A stretch of DNA of 64,000 bases from assembly GCA_900323505.1 (NCBI GenBank), contig OOIN01000013.1, forward strand, positions 806,001 through 870,000, in the 5' to 3' direction. Below, piece after piece: positions 48,861 to 59,957 of the stretch. The position numbers were made by a program, and so were the translations under genes. Positions within the stretch are counted from its first letter, which is position 1. Each line of letters begins with the position of its first letter. The notes beneath the pieces were generated by a model that was not told where the DNA came from, made no database searches, and saw only the letters and a program-made list of their open reading frames with translations. This DNA is from Ustilago trichophora (lineage: Eukaryota > Basidiomycota > Ustilaginomycetes > Ustilaginales > Ustilaginaceae).

Positions 48861-50622
48861 GATGCGGTAGAAAGCGACGCTTGAGCCAAGCGCAGGCACA
48901 AAGATAGCCTAGACAGGACGTCGAACCGGGAAAGATTGGGTGTTGAGACGAGCCCGATGTGAAGCCACGCGAGAGATTTATAGAGGGAGGTTGTGTCTGC
49001 CAAGTGGTGGTGATGACCAAGCTTGTGAGTGACAGGAGACGAGATGGACAGTACAGTAGGTATGAGGCTTTGAATCCATGGCAAAGATGTCAGCTTTGGC
49101 GGCGGATCAACACGAACATTCAAAGACATACATGGGCCCGCGACACTCTGGGTGGGGGACGGTTATAGATATGGATCTTGTGTGTGTGTGTGTGTGTGCA
49201 GATGGTTTAAAGTCGCCCGGAATCCAGGGATCTACTTGCTTGCCAAGCAGCCAAGAAGCGGCACAAAGAGAACAAGGATGGGTTATGACATCAGAGATGC
49301 AGAGCGGGCGATTTTGGGGAGTAGTGTTAGATCGTGCTTTTTAGGAAGTGCATGTGGTGAGCAAGACAAAAATAGGAAAAGAAAGAAAAAGACGATATCG
49401 AAAAAAAAAATGGCAATCGGGGGCCACGTTGCTACCCGATCTTGTCTTCTGAAATGTCAAAAGGCATTGATCGCCAAGCTCGCCTGAAGGTTAGACAACG
49501 TGTTTGATTGGCGATTGGTGGACGGTTGGTGGATCAACAGTGGATGCGAGATGTGGATGCAAAGCGACAAGCTGTGCCAAGATGATCTGGATCGACTTGG
49601 GATACAGGTGTGTACAGTAGATGGGGATGCGCCGAGGAACCAACCGAGTTGTTGGACAATTTGAATCAAAAGATATTTTTGTCCAGACATGCAGCTCGCA
49701 GCCAACACACACAACACAGCCGACCAAAAGTATCGTACTGTACAGTACAATACAATACACTCTACTGTACAGTACAGTATTTGTTGTGTTGCTCATACAG
49801 TAACACACAGCGAGTACAGCTTCTCTCGCCTGTGAATCACGTTGCAAGACATCAGAACACGCGACGAGAGCCTCGGTGAATTCCCAACTCCAAATCCCCC
49901 CTAACCCTAACCCTAACCCCTTGACCACCTCAAACGTCTCGCCATCATCATCATCACCACGCTTTGTGCTTTTTTTGTTTTGTGCTCTGTGCTTGGTGTC
50001 GCACCATCTTGTTATACCTAACACAGAATTGATAAAATAGAGTGGGCTTCTGAGGCTCTTTTGAGCGCGTGTGTGTGTACTGTACAGTACTGTATGTGCG
50101 TGCGTGCGTGTGGGCAGTGTGTGGCTTTTTCTTTTCTTCTTGCTTTTCTTTTTCCAATTTGTTTTTGCCTGGCTGGCATGTTTTCAGTGTTGTACAGTAC
50201 AGTACAGTACGGTGTTTGTTTCTGCTGCTCCTCCGCTGCCAAAATCGCTGGCCAAAATAGTATGAGAACCCTTTGTCGCTATCACCATCATCCTTTGGCC
50301 ATCATCACCATCAACTTGACCATCTCTCCATTCATCTCCTCAACGCTGGCATACCTATTCACCTTTCACTTTCCATTCCTCCTTCATCCAACAAGCCCCG
50401 GTACGCTCAAGCCCACATCCGAATCCCAACGCAAAAACACTGTATGCCAACGTGCTCAACCCTAAGTCAAAAGCGCTTCTGATCTGCCTCAACCTCCATC
50501 TTGCCAACTCCTAAAATACCGTACGTCCTCTCACCCTCCCGCTTTCATTTCGAGTCCCCACAAATGCTAACCTCGATTTGCCCCTTTCTCTCTCCTCCTC
50601 CATCCCCCATCAATCCATCACC
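48861..50622. other. 1.76-kb divergent region between the protease and RhoGEF genes
   Basis: The longest gene-free stretch outside the transposon island. It holds a GT microsatellite (about 49179-49198), an A-rich run (about 49400-49409), a telomere-like (CCCTAA)3 block at 49899-49916, and at least six TACTGTACAGTA-type copies (about 49046, 49612, 49735-49747, 49762-49780, 50077-50095 and 50190-50211). The last 250 bases are CT/CAT-rich and act as the RhoGEF 5' region. No gene with family features is seen. Confidence 0.6.
49899..49916 (-). repeat. Interstitial telomere-like repeat (CCCTAA)3
   Basis: Three exact CCCTAA units flanked by extra C runs (49896-49920); the minus strand reads TTAGGG. 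It lies about 700 bases upstream of the RhoGEF start. Confidence 0.9.
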
Positions 50623-50887
50623 ATGTCACAACAACATCATCATCATCCTCATCATCTTCACCACCCTCGACGTTCCCTACCAACACCATGCACAACCCAA
50701 CTCCCTTCTCACACCTCCAGACCTGCCTCGTTTGCAGCGCACCACCAGCTTCACTCCCTTCAACCTTTCACACTTGCTCTCACCCGTACCGCCCCACAAC
50801 ATCGCGCTGCCAGCCGTGTACCCGCTGCCCATCCGTCACGCATTTCCTTTAGCCGTCCCTTTGGCTTTGCATCACCACAACCGCCTT

Positions 50888-50918
<31 letters not shown>

Positions 50919-53900
50919 TCACCACCACACCTACCGTGTAGGCTGCCGTGTTCCATCTAGCCTCTCTCAAGAGTATCAGCACCATCTCGACAACAACAGC
51001 ATTACCAACAACAACAACAACAACAACAACAACGAAGACAACGACACCAATACCGACAACTCCAGCTCAGCTTTGTCCTCTGCCACCATGTCGGCAGCAG
51101 CTGCTCCTATCGACTTGCTCCCACGTATGGGCCCCGCCAGCACCATCCACAGCCCTTTTTCGATACCCCATCCACTCTTCAACCATCCAGGTCCCTCTTC
51201 CACCTCCTTTTCCAGATCTCCATTATCTGCAGAGTCCACACCGCTTCCTTCTCCAGCAATCGACGCCAGTGCGCGCAAAAACGCCGCTCTGCTCGATGCC
51301 CTCGCAGGCCCTTCTAGTGGCATGCAGCCCTCCTCCTTTCCCTCCTCCTCCGCCTCCGCCTCCGCCTCGCTCTCGGCAGCCAACCCATCCAGCCTAGATC
51401 CGAGTCAGAATCCAGCCTCGAGTCTTTCAGCCAGCGCCAGCTTTGGCGGCTCCGGCGCTTACTCGAGCAGCAACGCCAATGCCTTTGCCAACTCGAGCTT
51501 AAGTAGCGGCGGCGGCGGAAGCCCAGGCGGTCCAGGTCGCGACGGCAATGTACAGCGCAACAGTGGATCCGGCGACGGCGCGGGTGCAGGCGGCAACGGA
51601 GACGATGGCTCCAAAGACGCCACCGAAAAGGACAAGGCTAAAAAAACCAATCCACTCGTCGACTTGCTCGAGACAGAAGCCGCCTACGTCTCGGAGCTCA
51701 GTAAAATCATCAAAAAAGTCGCCGCCGCCTGGTCTCGCTCCAACTTTCCACCACCCGAGCTCGACGCCATGTTCCGCAACATTGAGGCCATCTACCGCGC
51801 CAACCGCAGCTTCCTCAAGGCGCTCAAAGAGATTGGTCCCAACCCTTCTTCGCCCAAAGCACTCGGCGATCTGCTCATGAAGTGGATCGACGACCTCGAG
51901 ACCCCTTACTCGCGCTTCTGCGACAGCTACTTGGCCGATTTCGATGCCTGGGGTGCTGTCCAGTCCAATCCGCGTCTCGCCAAGCTCCTCCAAGAAGTGT
52001 CGGCAGCCACCGACGCCGATGGCAACCCCGTCGTTTTCAGCGATCGCAAACGCGATCCTACCGAACCTTGGACGCTCGACAGCCTCTTTGCACTTCCGCA
52101 CATTCGTCTCAAGTACTACAAGAAGCTCTACTCGCGTCTCCTCAAGAGCACACAGCCTGGCAGAAGCGACCATCGTCTGCTCGTAGGAGCCAACGAGAAG
52201 CTCGATGAACTCGTCGACAAGTCCAAACGCAGGCTTGCCGTATCGGTCCTCGATGAGGCCGCTGGCCGTCAATCGCGCGATAGCTCCTTCGCCGACAGCA
52301 ACGTCACCAGCGAAACGTCTCCCCGCGACCGTGTCTCGTCGGCCACTTCGACCTCCGACTCGCAGTCGCCCAGCGTGCGACCTGTACAGACGCTTGGATC
52401 CAAGACTTCGCCCTCCAGAGCTCCACCAACCGAGCCGAGCAACGGAGCACCTGCCGCATCAACCACGCTGCTTCCTTCCGCCGGTCGAGCTCCTACACCT
52501 GCAGGCATGCCCATGTTTGGTGCACCTACTGCCCAGCTCAACGGTCTCAGTCTCGAGCAATCCACCAGCATCATCTCGCCTTCCCGTCCCGACTTGATTC
52601 GAGGCAACTCGGAAGTCGCCAGTCTCCACGAAAGTGGTTCGCAGACCGCAGGCGAGGACGCTTCGTCGACACGTACCAACTCATTCAGCCAACCCATCGA
52701 ACTCCTCGAAAAGCGCCTCGACACGTCCAAGACACTCGACATCTTTACCATGAAGCCCAAAAATGCCAGCTCCAGATGCATCCCCCCAACCTGCCCTTCT
52801 CGCGCTCCATGCGCAAGTCGGCCGACGTAGTCATCCATTTCACCCCTTCCAGCGGCGGTCCCGAGATCAGCATTCGTCGAGCTCACATTTTCTTGCTCAC
52901 CGACCTCTTTTTGGTCTGCGAGCGCATGACGCCCAGCGAAAAGGCGGAGCTCTCCAAGGGCGGTGCAGGCCCCGATATGTGGCTCTTGTATCCGCCTCTG
53001 GCGGGCAAGCATCTGCGTGTCGCCGACATGGGTGGTCAGGGCAACGTCATGTCCATCACCATCCTGAAAAAGGAGAAGCTCACCGTACACACCGAATCTC
53101 GCCAAGCCAAAGAGGAATGGCTCGAGCACTTTGCCGACTGCCAAAAGTTTGCCGCCAATCTCGGGCTCAAAGTCAAGACGGGCGGCGCCAACTTGTCACT
53201 GCCCTCGGCCAACAGCGGTGGTGCTGCACCTAGCCTGACAACGCCTGCGCTTTCGCCTGCGATTTCGGTGACTCCCTCTTCGACGCACGGACACGACGAC
53301 CAAGCTACGGCATCGGCTCCCTTCAGCCCTGATGGTGTGAACTCGCCCGTGATCGGCTCGGACCTGTCGAGACAAGCCTCGTTCAACTCGGTCGCATCCT
53401 TCCCCAAAGTGGCTGCCATGAGCTCGCCAGATCTCGGCAGTTTCCCACCAGGCAGCAACTCGGGCTTTTCGCCTCGTTCGCCCTCGCCTTCGCAGTTTGG
53501 ACCAGCGAGTGGTCCGGGTGGATTCGGTGGACCACGTCCACCTATGCAACGTCCTCCTTCGCCTATGGGCATGCGTCCTGGCATGATGTCGCCCCAGAAT
53601 GGCGCCTTTTCTCCCGACACGAGCCCCGCATTTGGCCCTGCGCGATACGGCCCTGGCGGATTCGGGCCCAACGCGCCGATCAACATGGCAAGACCGCCAC
53701 TGATGCAGGATCCAAACATGCCTCCTCGCTCGCCTGGTGCCATGTCACCGGGTGGAATGCGTGGACCAGGAGGTCCGATGCAATTCCCCCGTGGCGGTCC
53801 TAGTCCCGTACCTGGTCAGATGTCCGGCGGCGGTCCAGGCAGCAGTCCTGGATTCGGACCAGTCCACATTCGACCCGGAATGGGACCTGGACCTGGCCCT

Positions 53901-54650
53901 GGCCCTGGACCTGGCGGACCGCACGGAATGGGACCTGGTGGACCCATGCCGCCCTTTATGAACGGAGCCCCACGTCCACCCATGTCGCGACCACCTCCCG
54001 GCGGCCAACCTTGGGGTCACGGTCCACCTCCCCCGCCGGCCAACGGCATGGGTCCTCGCGAGCCACTGAGGCGACCTTCTGCACCCAACCTTCGGCAAGC
54101 CTCGCACGCCTCGTCCGGCGGTGGACGCACCTCGGACGAAGGCGACAGCGGGTCTCGCTCCTTTATCCGCACGCGCTCCGTATCCAGCACCGGCTCTACG
54201 GCACCCAAGCTTCCGTCTGCCATGATGAAGGAAGGTCGCGACAAGAGTGAACGCGGTACCGACATTTCTCCACCCAGCAGTCCCGTCTCGAAGCGTCAAG
54301 GACCGTTCCGCAGTACGGTATCGGCGCAGATGCGCTGCAAGCTCTTCCTCAAGCAGAGCCATGCGCAGTGGAAATCGCTCGGCAACGCCAGGTTGAAGCT
54401 CTACCACATTCTACCGGACGACATCAAACAGCTGGTGGTGGAGAACGATCGCAAGACGCTCATCTCGACCATTGTGCTGACGGATGGCGTGGAGAGAGTG
54501 GGGAAAGTAGGTGTGGCGGTAGAGTTGAGCGATCGAGGCAACAGAACGGGTATCATCTACATGCTCCAGATGCGCAGCGAGGAGTCGGCGGGTGGATTGT
54601 TCGGTCAATTGCTAGAGGGAAGCGATAGGACCGCCGCGGCGGCTTCTTGA
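50623..54650 (+). CDS. Rho guanine nucleotide exchange factor (DH-PH, with C-terminal PH-like domain; one frameshift)
   Basis: About 1,340 codons. From about residue 340 a Dbl-homology domain is seen (LLETEAAYVSELSKIIKKVA, MFRNIEAIYRANRSFLKAL, LGDLLMKWIDDLETPYSRFC). After a Ser-rich linker comes the PH region (LPFSRSMRKSADVVIHF, AHIFLLTDLFLVCER, ILKKEKLTVHTES, KEEWLEHFADCQKF). A long Gly/Pro/Met-rich tail follows. The last 105 residues form a second PH/RanBP1-like fold (MRCKLFLKQSHAQWKSLGNA, LISTIVLTDGVERVGK). The frame moves by one base at an A5 run, 52759-52763, as if one A were missing. The N terminus is poorly defined: the ATG at 50623 opens into His, Asn and Pro tracts, while 51088 is an alternative. 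Such GEFs activate Rho or Cdc42 GTPases in polar growth; the target is not known. Confidence 0.8.
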
Positions 54651-54961
54651 ATGGGGAAGCGCAGCTTTTGGCGTAGTCAGCATCTTGGCTAGGATATCGC
54701 GCTTGCATTTGATCGGATTCGGGGACTGTAGCTTTGCGTATTCTCGACCCCTTGTCATTGTTATTGTCATTGTCATTGATTTTTCTTTCACTTGAACCAG
54801 TCATGCACGAGAAAAGTCTGCCAGAGTGAGATCTTTGAGCTTGCATGCCTCGAGAGGTGTACGTGATGGACTGAACGGAAAAAGGGTGTGTGTGTGTGTG
54901 TGATTGGGGAGCTACAAGTACAATTGTCAAGGAACAGAAGGGGTTTCCTCCAGGGACAGTT

Positions 54962-55670
54962 TCAGGCATCCTCCTCCTCCTCCTCCATTGCCTCGTCGTC
55001 GTCATGGGCGTTGGCTGCTGGTGTGGCTTTGGCCTTGGATGTGGGTTTCTTGTTCTTTTTGGGACGGCCTTCTTGCTGGTGTGTTTGGAAGGTGGCTCAA
55101 ATGCTTCTTGTTGGTCTTCTGCCGGCTGTTCTTCTTCAGCTTCTTGCTGCTCTTCAGCCTCTTGATCGTCTGCTTCTTCTTCTTCTGCTTCTTCCTCGTC
55201 TTCCTCGTCTTCCTCCTCGTCTTCCTCGTCTTCATCCTGCAGCGTCCCCTCCAAGATCATATTCTCCTCCGTTTGCTTTTGGTGCATCTTGTCCTGTCTA
55301 GCCTCCAACGCGACACTCAATGCGACCGGCGTCGGGATGGCATCCTTCAAGAACTCGAGATACTCTGTCGTCTGCACCGCTCTCGAGAGATCCTTGTAAA
55401 AAATGTGTTTGCGCTTGTCCAGCTTGGCATTGGTATACGCCTCATCTGTGAGCTTCTTGACAAAGATCTCTGTGGCGATAGAGATGAGGAAAGTGGCTTC
55501 TTTTGAGCAAATATCGACGTCTCGATCCGCTTTGATGATGCGTGCTACTCGAGCTGTGGGGAATACGGATGTGCCACGCGTGGTGGTGGACGGTTTGGCA
55601 GTGCTGGCTGGTTTAAAGGTGATACAGAAGGACCGCCGCTTGGTGAGGCGGGTGATTCCGGGCGCGACAT
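54962..55670 (-). CDS. dpb3: Histone-fold protein, Dpb3/CHRAC1-like (two frameshifts)
   Basis: About 235 codons. The ATG at 55668-55670 starts a Ser/Pro-rich leader. One base shift near 55585 leads to the histone fold VFPTARVARIIKADRDVDIC, then SKEATFLISIATEIFVKKLT, and the KRKHIFYKDLSRAVQ and LEFLKDAIP blocks. This matches the NF-YC/POLE4/CHRAC1-type handshake subunit, as in DNA polymerase epsilon Dpb3 or ISW2 Dls1. A very acidic tail follows. A second shift at a T5 run (55056-55060; A5 in the coding sense) restores a Lys-rich then Asp/Glu-rich ending and the TGA at 54962-54964. Whether it serves polymerase epsilon, a chromatin remodeler, or both cannot be told from sequence. It converges with the RhoGEF gene. 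Confidence 0.7.
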
Positions 55671-56189
55671 CGTAATGGAAGTTGGTATGATGCGATGGGA
55701 GCGAGGCAAGGTAGGGAAGAAGAAAAAAACGGTCACGATGACAAGATGGTGTGAGTGGAAAGAGAAGACAGCAGAGGCGCAAAACAACCATATCGCCATT
55801 AACGCGACGCGTGACTGACGCTGGAAAGAGCAACACTTTATTTTTTTGGTAAACTCAGCCAATTTCACACGCACTTTTACGACGCCCATCCTTAGCCATA
55901 TCAACTCATTGCAACCATCACCACAGCATCTCCCAAGTGACAGTCACCTCTCCAAGTCAGAGGATTAACGACAACAACAAGATGCTCACATCACGGCGCT
56001 GAACTGTGATCTCATAGCTTCAAATCTCTCGATCGGCGCTCCTGCTCCTAGCCTCCACTTTGTCTCTGTCTCTCTGGCGGCTAGGCTGGCTACTTCGAAC
56101 ATCGACCTACCCTTGATTGTCAACATCGTCCATGTCAGCCTGGCCTTGCCTCTCCTCTTCCATCCACTCACCCATCCATCCACACCAAA

Positions 56190-58592
56190 ATGACCGACGA
56201 CACTGAGCACCATCTCTCTCCTGAGGCAGAGTCCTCACGCTATAGGCCCATCAAGCGTCTCGATGAGAGCGTTGTCAACCGCATCGCAGCTGGAGAGATC
56301 ATCCATCGCCCAGCAAATGCTCTCAAGGAGCTCATCGAAAACTCGCTCGATGCCGGTGCAACCCTCATTCGTATCACACTCAAGGAAGGTGGCGTCAAGA
56401 TGCTTCAGATCCAGGACAATGGCTCCGGCATCCCGCCTTCAGATTTGCCTCTGCTTTGCGAACGCTTTGCTACCTCCAAGCTAAGAGACTTTGGCGATCT
56501 TGAAACCATGTCCACCTTTGGCTTCAGAGGCGAAGCACTTGCCAGCATCAGCTACGTCACCGCATCCATGCATGTCGTCTCCAAGACCAAGCATCAGCAT
56601 TGTGCCTACCGTGCCTATTACGCCAACGGCAGCCTCGTACCGCCCAAATCGGGCCAGAGCAGCGAACCGAAACAGTGTGCAGGCACCGACGGCACCTTGA
56701 TCACCGCCGAGGATCTCTTCTACAACGTACCACAACGTCGCAGAGCGTTGCGCAGCGCAGCAGATGAGTACAACCGTGCGCTCGATGTGGTCTCCAAGTA
56801 TGCCGTACACTACGGAGGTCAAGGCGTCGGCTTTGTATGCAGAAAAGCGTCTAGCAATGCCACCGACTTGAACACTCCCTCCTCACCTACCAATACTACG
56901 CTCGACACCATCCGCATCCTCCATGGAAACGCAGTCGCACGCGAACTGGTCGAGCTACAAGATGTCGCCGACGAAAAGCTAGGCTTCCGATGCCACGGTT
57001 GGATCAGCGGCGCAAATTGGAGCACCAAACGCACCACCCTGCTGTGCTTCATCAACAACCGTCTTGTCGACTGTCCTCTGCTCAAACGCTCGATCGAGGC
57101 GCTCTACGCCACACTCCTCCCCAAAGGCGGTCATCCGTGGATCTACCTCTCGCTCTCGATCAATCCTGCCAACGTCGATGTAAACGTGCATCCCACCAAA
57201 AAGGAAGTGCATTTCCTCAACGAGGACGAAATCGTCGAGCACATCTGCCAGGCAGCGCAGCACAAGCTTGCAGGTGCCAACTCGAGCAGGACATTCGCAT
57301 CCTCGCAAGCGGTGCTGCCGGTTCTTGCTTCTGATGTGGGCATTGCAGATTCTTCGATGACGATCGGCGGCAAAGCTGCTGCAGAACCCACAAGACCTGC
57401 CCTTAGAGAAACAAGGAGCAGCAGCAGCAGCAGTAGTAGCTCTGCTAGTGGTGCCAATATCGTACGCAGATCCGATGGGCCTGTGTCGTCTTCCAAAGGC
57501 TATCCTCAGCATCTCGTACGTGTCGACGCCAAGACGAGGACGCTCGATTCCATGTTTACTAGCGTCACAGCGGGCAAGAAGCGCGCTCTAGATTCCGACC
57601 CGCAAAGCTCGTCCATCTCGGATGTGTTGGTGGAGACAGCAGAGGACGAGTCGGAATCCATCGCTCGGCCAAAGGCAGGGCCAAGCAGTGATTCGTACAC
57701 CGACAGCCACGGCTCCATAGCAAAGCGCAGTCGGCAAGCGGCGCTCGGCGTTCGCATCTCGGACTCGGACTGCTCTTTGACTTCGATCCGACATCTGCGT
57801 GCCCAGATCACGAAGAAGCAGCATCGCAACCTCACCGACATTGTACAGAACCACACCTTTGTCGGTGTTGTGGATCTTCACAAGGGTCTCAGTCTTATTC
57901 AGCACGAAACGAGGCTGCTCCTGATCAATCACGATGCGTTGATAAAGGAATTTGCTTATCAGCTTGTACTCCGCCAATTTGGCAGCTTGCGACGAATCAG
58001 ATTGGAACCTGCCCCGTTGCTAGATGACCTGGTCCGGCTCGGGTTGGAAAACACTGCTGGCATCCCCGAGCATGACACTGAAAACGTCGAAGCGACCAAA
58101 GAGAAGATTGTCAAGCTGCTGCTGGACAACGCCGAGATGCTCGACGAATACTTTTCTCTCTGCCTCGATGCGGAGAAGCGCACACTTGAAGCGGTACCCA
58201 GCTTGCTGCCCAATGCCACCGGGTGTGCGATCGAGCTGGACCGTCTACCCCAGCTGTTGGTGAGGCTGGCGACACGCGTAGACTGGCAAGATGAGCAGGA
58301 GTGTTTCGACTCGTTTGCCAAACAGCTGGCTTGGTGCTGCCTGCCCTGCCCTCCACCCCGACCTCCACCTCTCTCAGCACCTCGCACAAAGGGTTCCGAC
58401 CAATCAGCAGGACGAGACGGAGAAAAGGAGAGCGAGCAAGAAGAAGAATCCACAAGAAAAAAAATCCACCACCTCTGGTTCGACACCATGCCCAATTCAA
58501 GGGCAAAATACATCCCCAGCAAAGAGATCAACGAGTACGTGGTGCAGGTGGCAAACTTGCCCGATCTGTATCGCGTGTTTGAGCGATGTTGA
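56190..58592 (+). CDS. mlh1: Mlh1, DNA mismatch repair protein
   Basis: An intact 800-residue MutL homologue. The GHKL ATPase is complete: NRIAAGEIIHRPANALKELI, ENSLDAGA, DNGSGI near residue 76, STFGFRGEALASIS near 108, and NVHPTKKEVHFL near 335. A disordered linker (about 370-530) with a Ser tract precedes the C-terminal dimerisation domain (HRNLTDIVQNHTFVGVVDL onward). The protein ends in FERC, the invariant C terminus of Mlh1, which in yeast completes the Pms1 endonuclease site. It pairs with Pms1 and Mlh3 in mismatch repair and meiosis. A 519-base region separates it from the divergent dpb3-like gene. Confidence 0.96.
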   Translation: MTDDTEHHLSPEAESSRYRPIKRLDESVVNRIAAGEIIHRPANALKELIENSLDAGATLIRITLKEGGVKMLQIQDNGSGIPPSDLPLLCERFATSKLRDFGDLETMSTFGFRGEALASISYVTASMHVVSKTKHQHCAYRAYYANGSLVPPKSGQSSEPKQCAGTDGTLITAEDLFYNVPQRRRALRSAADEYNRALDVVSKYAVHYGGQGVGFVCRKASSNATDLNTPSSPTNTTLDTIRILHGNAVARELVELQDVADEKLGFRCHGWISGANWSTKRTTLLCFINNRLVDCPLLKRSIEALYATLLPKGGHPWIYLSLSINPANVDVNVHPTKKEVHFLNEDEIVEHICQAAQHKLAGANSSRTFASSQAVLPVLASDVGIADSSMTIGGKAAAEPTRPALRETRSSSSSSSSSASGANIVRRSDGPVSSSKGYPQHLVRVDAKTRTLDSMFTSVTAGKKRALDSDPQSSSISDVLVETAEDESESIARPKAGPSSDSYTDSHGSIAKRSRQAALGVRISDSDCSLTSIRHLRAQITKKQHRNLTDIVQNHTFVGVVDLHKGLSLIQHETRLLLINHDALIKEFAYQLVLRQFGSLRRIRLEPAPLLDDLVRLGLENTAGIPEHDTENVEATKEKIVKLLLDNAEMLDEYFSLCLDAEKRTLEAVPSLLPNATGCAIELDRLPQLLVRLATRVDWQDEQECFDSFAKQLAWCCLPCPPPRPPPLSAPRTKGSDQSAGRDGEKESEQEEESTRKKIHHLWFDTMPNSRAKYIPSKEINEYVVQVANLPDLYRVFERC

Positions 58593-59591
58593 AAGCAAAG
58601 TCACAAACTCAGGGCAAAGTGTCTTCTGTTACTCTGCTGTACCCTACGGTTGCTCCTTGTTGGTTGCAATTCCTATCTTATCTCTTTGTGTCTGAAGCAG
58701 TGTTTTCCAAAATGTGCTTGTTGTCGGGTGCAATGACAAAGGAGCATTAGAATCCAACATATCAGTCCTTGCAACATTGGCCAAAGGGAAGCTTGCATCT
58801 GTGATTCCTTTTTTGAAAATTGGGGCTATGATTGAATCATGCACACTTTTTCCAAAAGTTCAACTGTGCATTGACATAATTAGGCAGCTAGTCAGAGACA
58901 AGAAATGCATGCCATTTTGCCATCCTCTTGTATGAAAAGGGGAAAAAAAATGCCAGATGTGTGTTGCAAACATGTGCAACCACTCCTGGCAAGAACTGGC
59001 CCACACCTTTGAGTTCCAGGTAGAAACCCATGCATGGCCTCTGTGCTCTTGCTGAACTTGGACTACCTGATCTGATTTTTGCAGAATGTTGGATGGATGC
59101 TGAGGCAACTTACTTGTCCCCCCTAATGGGCAGCAACCAGCTGGAGCTGAATCAATGTAAACAGGTGCAGCCACCTCCAACCAGGTAGTGTCCATCCTTT
59201 GTGATGTTGAAGCAAATGTAATTCACATTGTATGACAAGCTCAGCAATCTTGTCCTGCACCAAGTCAGGTACAACATTGCATTCATCGACATTCATTGAC
59301 ATTCATTGCAGTTCCTTGTGGGAACATGAGGAGCCATAGTGATCAAGAGTTGAGTGTGCTGAACAGACTGACAAGCAAGCAATGCAGCTATGTATATATA
59401 GGAGAGCCCATGACCTCAGCTCAGCTGGAGCCACCCCACATCACAATGTCATGTCACAGCTTTCGTGCATCTAATTGTTCCCATCTGATTAGCATTAATC
59501 ATGATACCTCTTTACACATTGTAATGTTGTTTCACAACAATATCAGCCAAAGCGTGACAAGGCTGCTCAGATTGACCCCTCCTTGCCTATT
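58593..59591. other. Lower-GC stretch at the left of the mobile-element island
   Basis: Composition changes sharply after mlh1 to AT-richer DNA with many short direct repeats (for example three copies of GACATTCATT-like units near 59283-59308). Short open frames occur on both strands but show no family features I recognise. It may be an old element remnant; its own ends are not visible. Confidence 0.5.
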
Positions 59592-59593
59592 TA

Positions 59594-59931
59594 TTCCTTT
59601 TGTTGCATCAGATCGGGATGATGTGTGAGATTATCATGATCCCACTCAGTGTCTTAGTGACTACTTTGTGAAGCCTGCCTGTGCTTATCATGAGCCTTAA
59701 TTGGATGTTATTGTGATGAGGCGCCATGTTATTGTGAACAGTTGCTTCAGTGCCTCCATTGCTTATCAATGCCATACCTGTAGATGCAAGCTGCTGACCG
59801 TCACAAACAAGCTGGGTTCTCATGATGACATCCAATTAAGGCTCACAATAACACAGGCTGGCTTCACAAAGACTTCTGAGTGGGATCATGAAGAATTTAA
59901 TTTCTGTCACAATCTGATCTGCCAAAAGGAA
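59594..59931. mobile_element. MITE with long terminal inverted repeats, TA target duplication
   Basis: The ends read TTCCTTTTG inward from each side, and the left ~130 bases are a diverged inverted copy of the right ~130 bases (shared blocks include CATGATCCCACTCAG, TTTGTGAAGCC and CTTAATTGGATGT). TA lies at both borders (59592-59593 and 59932-59933), the target duplication of Tc1/mariner elements. No protein is encoded. Its tips match those of the neighbouring Tc1-like element (TTCCTTTT), so that element could have moved it. Confidence 0.75.
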
Positions 59932-59957
59932 TATAGTTAACTTTTAATTCCTTTTTA

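Noticed and set aside
54553..54961. Open frame extending the Dpb3-like gene past its acidic tail
   Set aside because: It arises after the A5-run frameshift and encodes His/Arg-rich sequence over 3' UTR and the RhoGEF end; the alternative frame gives a natural acidic ending and stop.
55671..55836. Upstream hydrophobic extension of the Dpb3-like frame
   Set aside because: It reads the 5' UTR in the frame of the histone fold; the ATG at 55670 in the shifted frame gives a normal Ser/Pro-rich start.
58644..59195. Two minus-strand frames in the lower-GC stretch as a second transposase
   Set aside because: I could not find a catalytic triad or DNA-binding motif; left as unassigned.
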